Assembly (NCBI GenBank): GCA_017556125.1
Contig: JAFZCW010000033.1
Span: 1 to 19,751, forward strand
Direction of reading: 5' to 3'
Length of the DNA stretch: 19,751 nucleotides
From: Clostridia bacterium
GTDB taxonomy: Bacteria > Bacillota_A > Clostridia > Christensenellales > CAG-138
Part shown: positions 14,654 through 19,751 of the stretch, piece by piece
Layout: each line of letters opens with the position of its first letter
Numbering within the stretch: position 1 is the stretch's first letter
Translations under genes and position numbers: made by a program
Notes under the pieces: generated by a model
The model's database searches: none
Told to the model about the DNA's origin: nothing
What the model saw: only the letters and a program-made list of their open reading frames with translations

Positions 14654-16546
14654 TCACAGATTCCTGACAAACAGCGCGCGGATCGCGTTCAGAACCGCGA
14701 TGATCATGACGCCGACATCGGCAAAAACCGCGGCCCACATATTCGCAATACCGAGCGCGACCAGAATCAGAGCCAGTATTTTTACCGCAATCGCGAAAAG
14801 AATGTTTTCACGTACGATCCGCAGGCATTTGCGCGAGATCCTGATTGCCTTTACGATCTTCAGCGGATCGTCATCCATCAGCACAACGTCGGCAGCTTCG
14901 ATCGCGGCATCGGACCCCATCGCACCCATGGCGATCCCGATATCCGCTCTCGAGAGGACCGGAGCGTCATTGATTCCGTCCCCGACAAAAACCAGGGTCG
15001 TATTCTTCTGCTTTTCGTTCAGAAGCTCCTCCACTTTTTCGACCTTGTCCCCGGGAAGAAGTTCCGCGTATGTCCGGTCGATCCCGATCTCCTCCGCCAC
15101 GTTCTCCGCGACCGCGAGGGAATCGCCCGTCAGCATGATGGTCTCTTTCACGCCGGAAGATTTCAGGGAGCGTACCGCCTGTGCGGAAGTCGGCTTCACC
15201 TTGTCTGAAATGATGATATGGCCCGCATATATCCGGTCGATCGCGACATGGACGATCGTACCGACCTTGTCGCACTTTTTCTCATAGGCGATCCCGAGCT
15301 CGTTCATCAGCCTTGCGTTCCCCGCGGCCACTTCGATTCCGTCGACGCACGCAAGCACCCCGCCGCCGCTGATCTCCCGGATGTCCGTAACCCGGCCCGC
15401 TTCGATTTCCTTCCCGTACGCGCTCCGGATGCTCTTGCTGATGGGATGAGAGGAGGCGCTCTCCGCATATGCGGCAAGCTCCATCACCCTGCTTTCTTCC
15501 GGCGCGGCTTCCGTCAGATGGATGGCGCTTACTTCAAACACGCCCTGTGTCAGCGTGCCGGTTTTGTCAAACACCACGTACCCCGTTCTGGAAAGCGCTT
15601 CCAGATAATTGGATCCCTTGACAAGAACGCCCTCCTTGCTGGCTCCGCCTATTCCCGCAAAGAAACTGAGCGGAATGCTGATCACGAGCGCGCAGGGACA
15701 GCTTGCCACAAGAAAAGCCAGCGCGCGGTATCCCCACTGTGTCCAGTTTGGAGACGCATTCGGAAGCAGGAGCCCGATCAGCGGCGGAATGATCGCGAGC
15801 GCAAGCGCGCTGTAGCAGACCGCCGGGGTATAGATCCTCGCGAATTTTGTAATAAAATCTTCCGATCTGGATTTGAGGGAACTCGCGTTTTCGACAAGAT
15901 CCAGCACCTTGGAAACGGTGGACTCGCCAAACTCCTTCGTTGTGCGGATCTTCAGGACACCGGTCATATTGATGCAGCCGCTGAAGATCTCCCCGCCCGC
16001 CTCGATATCTCTCGGCAGGCTCTCTCCCGTCAGCGCGCTCGTGTTGAGCGTCGAACTGCCTTCCGTCACGATACCGTCGATGGGGACCTTCTCTCCGGGT
16101 CTCACGATGATCTCCGTCCCGATCCCGACTTCTTCGGGATCGACCTGCTCGAGTTTCCCGTCCCGTTCAACATTGGCGTAATCCGGGCGGATATCCATCA
16201 GGGCACTGATGTTCCTGCGGCTTTTGCCGACCGCATAGCTCTGGAAAAGCTCCCCGATCTGATAGAAGAGCATGACGGCGACCGCTTCCACATAGTCCCC
16301 GCTGTCCAGAAGCCCGATCAGCAGCGCGCCGATCGTGGCAACGGCCATCAGAAAATTCTCATCGAATACGCGCCCGTTCCGTATCCCTCTCCACGCCTTT
16401 CTCAGGATATCGTATCCGATGATCCCGTACGGGATGAGATACAGCGCAAACCGGAAAAAGCCGGAGACAGGGATGAAGTGCAGTACAATCATCAGAACTG
16501 CCGCGGCAATACAACGAATTAATAGAGTTTTCTGTTTTTTATTCAT
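14654..16546 (-). CDS. P1B-type heavy-metal ATPase (Zn/Cd/Pb exporter, ZntA/CadA-like) without N-terminal HMA domain
   Basis: This 630-residue P-type ATPase exports divalent soft metals using ATP. It has four N-terminal membrane helices (about 7-25, 30-48, 62-80, 83-105), actuator TGES (173-176), the metal-binding CPC (Cys283-Pro-Cys285) in helix 6, phosphorylation motif DKTGT with Asp327, the P1B-specific SSHP with His367, and hinge GDGINDAP (522-529). Lys589 in helix 7 and Asp610 in helix 8 (ADVGV) are the residues expected for the P1B-2 (Zn2+/Cd2+/Pb2+) subgroup. The usual N-terminal metal-binding domain is absent; a separate gene 42 bases upstream encodes one. ATG 16546 is preferred; a TTG at 16564 would add six residues, and neither has a strong ribosome binding site. 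Reading the metal as Zn/Cd is from motifs, not experiment. Confidence 0.92.
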   Translation of the reverse strand: MNKKQKTLLIRCIAAAVLMIVLHFIPVSGFFRFALYLIPYGIIGYDILRKAWRGIRNGRVFDENFLMAVATIGALLIGLLDSGDYVEAVAVMLFYQIGELFQSYAVGKSRRNISALMDIRPDYANVERDGKLEQVDPEEVGIGTEIIVRPGEKVPIDGIVTEGSSTLNTSALTGESLPRDIEAGGEIFSGCINMTGVLKIRTTKEFGESTVSKVLDLVENASSLKSRSEDFITKFARIYTPAVCYSALALAIIPPLIGLLLPNASPNWTQWGYRALAFLVASCPCALVISIPLSFFAGIGGASKEGVLVKGSNYLEALSRTGYVVFDKTGTLTQGVFEVSAIHLTEAAPEESRVMELAAYAESASSHPISKSIRSAYGKEIEAGRVTDIREISGGGVLACVDGIEVAAGNARLMNELGIAYEKKCDKVGTIVHVAIDRIYAGHIIISDKVKPTSAQAVRSLKSSGVKETIMLTGDSLAVAENVAEEIGIDRTYAELLPGDKVEKVEELLNEKQKNTTLVFVGDGINDAPVLSRADIGIAMGAMGSDAAIEAADVVLMDDDPLKIVKAIRISRKCLRIVRENILFAIAVKILALILVALGIANMWAAVFADVGVMIIAVLNAIRALFVRNL

Positions 16547-16588
16547 GACGGATTTATAAACCAAATGAGAACCCGGGAAACGGTCCTG

Positions 16589-16807
16589 TTACAGATAGAT
16601 CTCGCAGTCTTCCTCGACTTTCTTGCAGCTGCGCAGGACTTCCTTCATCACGGCGATTACGTCCTGCTCTTCTTCAAACTCCACGATCATTTTCTGGGTC
16701 ATAAAATTCACGATGGCATCTTTCACGCCGGGAGTCTTCTTCGCGGTATGTTCCATCAGATTCGCACAGTTTGCGCAGTCCACTTCAATCCTGTATGTCT
16801 TTTTCAT
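16589..16807 (-). CDS. Small free-standing HMA-type metal-binding protein
   Basis: This 72-residue protein has the beta-alpha-beta-beta-alpha-beta pattern of heavy-metal-associated domains. It begins MKKTYRIEVDCANCANLME, giving Cys11 and Cys14 as a CxxC site with acidic Asp10 and Glu19 nearby, a form seen in zinc/cadmium-type HMA domains. Cys61 and Cys68 near the C-terminus could be extra ligands. The start follows GGAGGG closely. It is first in the minus-strand operon, directly ahead of an ATPase that lacks this domain. It probably delivers metal to the pump, or stands in for its missing domain (inference). Confidence 0.85.
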   Translation of the reverse strand: MKKTYRIEVDCANCANLMEHTAKKTPGVKDAIVNFMTQKMIVEFEEEQDVIAVMKEVLRSCKKVEEDCEIYL

Positions 16808-16861
16808 ATTTCCCTCCGTCTGATCCGCTGCTGTCTTTTAATTCGGCCTGTTTCTGTGCTA

Positions 16862-16890
16862 ATTGTACTTAACAGTTAAACGACCGTCAA
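16862..16890 (-). promoter_or_regulatory. Sigma-A promoter of the metal-efflux operon
   Basis: Read on the minus strand, TTGACG (plus-strand 16885-16890) and TACAAT (16862-16867) each match five of six consensus bases, with a 17-base spacer. Transcription would start near 16855 and give a leader of about 48 bases before the HMA gene. This is the best promoter match in the window. Confidence 0.75.
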
Positions 16891-16917
16891 CGCATCGGGA
16901 TAAATGCTTCCTTTTTG

Positions 16918-16955
16918 GTACAATCATATGTACATACGGATCATTTTTGATACGG
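16918..16955. promoter_or_regulatory. Candidate operator repeats in the divergent metal-regulator region
   Basis: Three overlapping repeats lie between the divergent promoters. GTACA...TGTAC is an inverted repeat with a 6-base centre (16918-16933). ATCA-TTTT-TGAT is a short inverted repeat (16940-16951). ATACGG occurs twice in direct orientation, at 16934-16939 and 16950-16955, a 16-base period. Inverted repeats suit ArsR-type binding and direct repeats suit AraC-type binding. The arms are short, so chance is possible. Confidence 0.35.
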
Positions 16956-16978
16956 GGAATGACGGAATGGTATATAAT
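16947..16978 (+). promoter_or_regulatory. Candidate promoter of the ArsR-AraC regulator gene
   Basis: TTGATA (16947-16952) is followed either by TATATA (16971-16976, 18-base spacer) or by a perfect TATAAT (16973-16978, 20-base spacer). The start codon is 27 bases downstream of the -10. The -35 overlaps the ATCA-TTTT-TGAT and ATACGG repeats, which would allow autoregulation. Confidence 0.5.
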
Positions 16979-17005
16979 GATCAATAGGAAAGGGGGCTTC
17001 ATTCC

Positions 17006-17725
17006 ATGGAAAAGATCATCCTGCCGCACGACCACGGGAATCTGCCGAAAGAGCTGGAAAACTGGATGCCATCCGGCGGGATATTTGAGACCATCGCGGA
17101 TGTTCTGAAGATTATCAGCGATGCGAAACGCGTACAGATCTTCTGGCTCCTCTGCCACTGCGAGGAGTGCGTGATCAATATTTCCGCGCTTGTGAATCTT
17201 ACCAGTGCCGCCGTCTCGCATCATCTTAAGCTTCTGAAGACCGCCGGCTACATCGTCAGCAGACGGGAGGGAAAAGAAGTCTACTATACGGCTGCGCGAA
17301 CGCCCCGGACACAGATCCTGCATGAGATGATCGAAGAGATCGCGGAGGTCTCCTGTCCAGCCGAAAGGACGCTGGTCAATCCGCAGGAATATGATACCAA
17401 TATTCAGACCGTCATGCGGGTCCATGATTTTCTTCTGGAAAACATCCGTTCCTGGTACACCGCCGAGGAACTGTCCAAACGCTTTCTGATCAATCAGACG
17501 ACGCTGAAGACCACTTTCAAAACGGTTTACGGGCAACCGATCGCAAGATACATGAAAGAACGCAGAATCGTTTCCGCCAAAGAGATGCTCGCCCGTTCCG
17601 ATATGACCATCGCCGAGATCGCGGAAGACGTCGGATACCGGAATCAAAGCAAATTCACGCAGGCATTCAAGGACGTTACCGGCATGCTTCCGAAAGAGTT
17701 CCGTAAACTGACCTCCCAATCATAG
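17006..17725 (+). CDS. ArsR/SmtB-type and AraC-type fusion transcription regulator
   Basis: This 239-residue protein appears to fuse two DNA-binding modules. Residues about 25-97 are an ArsR/SmtB winged helix: DAKRVQIFWLL, the recognition-helix pattern LTSAAVSHHLKLLKTAGYI, and the wing REGKEVYYTA. Residues about 133-234 are an AraC-type double helix-turn-helix: WYTAEELSKRFLINQTTLK, then DMTIAEIAEDVGYRNQSKF and the closing FKDVTGMLPKEFRK. Possible metal ligands are Cys50, Cys52 and Cys55 in LLCHCEEC, and His8 and His10 near the N-terminus; this recalls the CadC alpha-3N site but is not identical to it. It is divergent from the HMA-ATPase operon, so it is the likely metal-responsive regulator of that operon. 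The start ATG follows GAAAGGGGG. Fusion architecture is seen directly; metal identity and mode of action are inferred. Confidence 0.85.
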   Translation: MEKIILPHDHGNLPKELENWMPSGGIFETIADVLKIISDAKRVQIFWLLCHCEECVINISALVNLTSAAVSHHLKLLKTAGYIVSRREGKEVYYTAARTPRTQILHEMIEEIAEVSCPAERTLVNPQEYDTNIQTVMRVHDFLLENIRSWYTAEELSKRFLINQTTLKTTFKTVYGQPIARYMKERRIVSAKEMLARSDMTIAEIAEDVGYRNQSKFTQAFKDVTGMLPKEFRKLTSQS

Positions 17726-17732
17726 CGTTCCC

Positions 17733-17758
17733 TGTCCGTCGTAACGGACATTCTCCTA
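17733..17758 (+). terminator. Weak terminator-like hairpin after the regulator gene
   Basis: TGTCCGT (17733-17739) and ACGGACA (17744-17750) form a 7-bp stem with a CGTA loop, followed by TTCTCCTA. The T-run is poor, so termination may be partial. It begins eight bases after the regulator stop. Confidence 0.45.
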
Positions 17759-17816
17759 TGCGATATACGAAACCATAAACCTGCTGAACGCCACATCACA
17801 CGAAAGGAATACTGTT

Positions 17817-18857
17817 ATGATCGCAATTCCAAACCCCGAGCGGCAAAGACTCGGATCGAAGCTTGACTACACCTCTCAGGAGGAAGTGATGTCGATGATC
17901 CCGCAATTTGAAGAAGCGGAGATTACGCACTTCATCCCTTCCGTCCCCGTCTTCAACGGAGTGCTGAACGTTCTCGTCTTTAATATGGAACGCGGGGTGC
18001 ATCTTGATGAAATCGGAGATTATCTGGAACAGAACCCGGACGCCCGTCCGTTCGATATCATCCTTGCCAATGAAATGGATGACGGCTGCGTTCGTTCCGG
18101 TCAGAGAGATACCGCAAAAGAGCTTGCGGAACGTCTCGGCATGGACGTCGTTTTCGGGCTGGAATTCATCGAGCTCGTCGATCCGAAGAACGAAAAAGGA
18201 TATCACGGCAACGCCATCTTTTCCCGCTTTCCCATTACACGTGCCCGGATCGTCCGTCTTCCGGAAGAGAACAACTGGTATTTTGACAGGCAGCGCAGGA
18301 TCGGGGGCAGACTTGCCATTCTCGCGGAGCTTGACCTCGGAACAAAAACCGTCACGGCAGGAACGATCCATCTCGAGAACCGCACGGACGGGGCGGGAAG
18401 AAAACGCCAGCTGCTGACCGTTCTGGAAGCGGCGGAATCCTTTGCCGGAAACGGTCCCGTGATCCTCGGCGGGGACCTGAACACCAACACGTTTGACGGG
18501 CGTGACAAGGTCGAGATCCAGCGCATCGCTGCCGATCAGGCGCTGCAGCGCAGCTGTCTCGAAGACGTTTTTGATAAGGAAGGCTGTCTTCCAGCCGCGA
18601 TCTCCTTCGGGTATAAACCGGTTCCCGAATCTCCGCTGCCGACCCGCCGCAAGCCCTTGCCGCAGGGAGGAGACCTCCTGCTGCGTCTGGACTGGATTCT
18701 GCTGAAAAACGTCCGCTGCGAATCAAGCCGCGCCATCTCCACCAAGCGTGCGGACTGCGGATTTGCAGCCCCCGGAAGCTCCCTCGAAAGATTCACCGGA
18801 GAGGAGCTGTCGGACCATAATGCCGTCTGGGGCCGATGCCTGCTGGATCAGGAATAA
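17817..18857 (+). CDS. Endonuclease/exonuclease/phosphatase (EEP) family hydrolase
   Basis: This 346-residue protein has the ordered motifs of the metal-dependent EEP fold: Asn56 in LVFNMERG, the metal-binding Glu86 in ANEMDDG, GNAIFSRFPI (131-140), His185 in GTIHLEN, Asp220 and Asn222 in GGDLNTN, Asp292 in RLDWIL, and the catalytic pair Asp333-His334 in LSDHNAVW. All catalytic positions seem intact. There is no signal peptide or membrane helix, so it is probably cytosolic. The family includes nucleases, phosphodiesterases and lipid phosphatases, and the substrate cannot be told from sequence. The start ATG has an AAAGGA site eight bases upstream. It probably forms its own unit, since hairpins lie on both sides, but no clear promoter was found in the 91-base gap upstream. 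Confidence 0.82.
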   Translation: MIAIPNPERQRLGSKLDYTSQEEVMSMIPQFEEAEITHFIPSVPVFNGVLNVLVFNMERGVHLDEIGDYLEQNPDARPFDIILANEMDDGCVRSGQRDTAKELAERLGMDVVFGLEFIELVDPKNEKGYHGNAIFSRFPITRARIVRLPEENNWYFDRQRRIGGRLAILAELDLGTKTVTAGTIHLENRTDGAGRKRQLLTVLEAAESFAGNGPVILGGDLNTNTFDGRDKVEIQRIAADQALQRSCLEDVFDKEGCLPAAISFGYKPVPESPLPTRRKPLPQGGDLLLRLDWILLKNVRCESSRAISTKRADCGFAAPGSSLERFTGEELSDHNAVWGRCLLDQE

Positions 18858-18871
18858 CACCGCATAAAGAA

Positions 18872-18899
18872 AAAGGAGAACGGAACTCCGTTCTCCTTT
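18872..18899. terminator. Strong bidirectional terminator between the EEP hydrolase and the FAD-protein gene
   Basis: A 12-bp perfect stem (18872-18883 with 18888-18899; core GGAGAACGG / CCGTTCTCC) surrounds the loop AACT. The A-rich 5' arm and T-rich 3' arm make it work in both directions, which fits the convergent genes ending at 18857 and 18914. Confidence 0.85.
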
Positions 18900-18913
18900 C
18901 TGTTATTGCTTCT

Positions 18914-19751
18914 TCATATCGTGTCCGCGATCCTTCTCGCAACAAACACCCCGCTTGCGGAAGCATGCGACAGGGAGTGCGTCACGCCGCTCCCGTCGCC
19001 GATCACGTATAGACCTTTGTATTTCGTCTCAAGATTGTTATCCAGCTCCACTTCCATATTGTAGAACTTGACTTCTACGCCATACAGAAGCGTATCGTCA
19101 TTGGCTGTTCCCGGCGCAATATTGTCGAGGGCATACAGCATTTCAATGATGCCGTCCAGGATCCGCTTCGGCATGACCAGACTGAGATCGCCCGGCGTCG
19201 CTTTCAGCGTCGGAACGATAAATCCCTTCTGGATACGTTTTTCCGTGCTCCTCTGACCGCGGATCAGATCGCCGAACCGCTGCACGATCACGCCGCCGCC
19301 CAGCATGTTCGAGAGACGGGCAATGCTTTCGCCGTATCCGTTCGAGTCATGGAACGGCTCGGTAAAGTGCTTGGATACGAGCAGTGCGAAGTTGGTGTTC
19401 TCCGTCTTTTTGGATTCATCCTCATAGCTGTGGCCGTTCACCGTAACGATCCCGTTCGTATTCTCCGCCACGACGGCACCTCTCGGATTCATGCAGAAGG
19501 TCCTGACAAGATCCTGATACTGCTGCGTCTTATAGACGATCTTGCTTTCGTAAACCTTATCTGTGATATGGCGGAACACCTCGGCGGGAAGTTCGATCCT
19601 CGCCCCGATATCCACCCTGTTGGACAGCGTCGGGATCTTCAGCTTCTCGCAGAGGCTGCCCATCCAGGCGCTTCCGCTTCTACCGACAGATACGATGCAC
19701 TGCCTGCAGGAATAGGTCTCCGCGTCCGTTACGACTTCATATCCGTCTTCC
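18914..19751 (-). CDS. COG2509-type FAD-dependent dehydrogenase-like protein, 5' truncated by the window edge
   Basis: About 279 C-terminal residues are present and the frame runs off the right edge; an internal ATG at 19663 is not the true start, because coding sequence continues through GRSGSAW upstream of it. Family landmarks in order are CRQCIVSVGRSGSAWMG, NRVDIGARIELPAEVF, VRTFCMNPRGAVV, VTVNGHSYEDES, NTNFALLVSKHF, GGGVIVQRFGDL, and the FAD-contacting C-terminus GDGSGVTHSLSHASASG followed by VARRIADTI. These match the uncharacterised FAD-dependent dehydrogenases (COG2509), whose full length is roughly 450-530 residues. The physiological substrate is unknown; only redox use of FAD can be inferred. 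The gene converges on the EEP hydrolase with a shared terminator. Confidence 0.85.
   Translation of the reverse strand, partial: EDGYEVVTDAETYSCRQCIVSVGRSGSAWMGSLCEKLKIPTLSNRVDIGARIELPAEVFRHITDKVYESKIVYKTQQYQDLVRTFCMNPRGAVVAENTNGIVTVNGHSYEDESKKTENTNFALLVSKHFTEPFHDSNGYGESIARLSNMLGGGVIVQRFGDLIRGQRSTEKRIQKGFIVPTLKATPGDLSLVMPKRILDGIIEMLYALDNIAPGTANDDTLLYGVEVKFYNMEVELDNNLETKYKGLYVIGDGSGVTHSLSHASASGVFVARRIADTI

Noticed and set aside
15218..16522. A 434-codon plus-strand frame over the metal ATPase
   Set aside because: The minus-strand frame carries every P-type ATPase motif; the plus-strand product has no recognisable domain.
1..19751. CRISPR arrays, tRNA or rRNA genes, insertion sequences, phage genes
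   Set aside because: I saw no regularly spaced repeats, tRNA cloverleaf, transposase, integrase or phage motifs. Genes are dense and ordinary in layout, with no sign of recent insertion.

Overview
The window looks like a chromosomal segment of a moderately GC-rich (visibly above 50%) anaerobic Firmicute of the class Clostridia. This rests on strong AGGAGG-type ribosome binding sites, a lipoprotein-anchored peptide transporter, a type III pantothenate kinase, a COG2509 FAD protein, and an Mrp/Mbh-type membrane complex of the kind found in strict anaerobes. The taxonomic call is inference; there is no rRNA or tRNA in the window.

Bases 1-8106 (+) are the downstream part of an operon for a large multisubunit cation/proton-translocating membrane complex. 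The order is a truncated MbhD-like (DUF4040) subunit, an MbhE-MrpB fusion, an MrpC (NuoK-like) subunit, then four consecutive large antiporter-like subunits (NuoL/M/N superfamily). All four keep the glutamate and the lysines of the ion path. The last is NuoL-like, with a long C-terminal extension that ends in an extra membrane helix. No hydrogenase or other redox subunit is visible; one may lie upstream of the window.

Bases 8107-8428 are a leader region with a candidate promoter, a foldable segment and a terminator-like hairpin well before the next start codon. Bases 8429-13750 (+) are a complete five-gene Dpp/Opp-type peptide ABC transporter: lipoprotein, two permeases, two ATPases. A coaX-like type III pantothenate kinase (13786-14589) follows closely and is probably cotranscribed; it has Asn where the family has a catalytic Asp. 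A bidirectional hairpin terminator closes this unit.

Bases 14654-17725 are a divergent metal-resistance module. On the minus strand a small free-standing HMA-type metal-binding protein precedes a P1B-type Zn/Cd/Pb-efflux ATPase that has no metal-binding domain of its own. On the plus strand is an unusual regulator that fuses an N-terminal ArsR/SmtB-type domain to a C-terminal AraC-type DNA-binding domain. The 198-bp divergent promoter region holds a near-consensus minus-strand promoter, a weaker plus-strand one, and both inverted and direct repeats that could be operators.

Bases 17817-18857 (+) encode an endonuclease/exonuclease/phosphatase-fold hydrolase. It converges on a COG2509 FAD-dependent dehydrogenase-like gene (minus, 5' end cut by the window edge), with a strong bidirectional terminator between them. 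The most notable items are the four-pump Mrp/Mbh-like cluster, the ArsR-AraC fusion with its divergent metal operon, the Asp-to-Asn change in the pantothenate kinase, and the structured leader of the peptide transporter operon.
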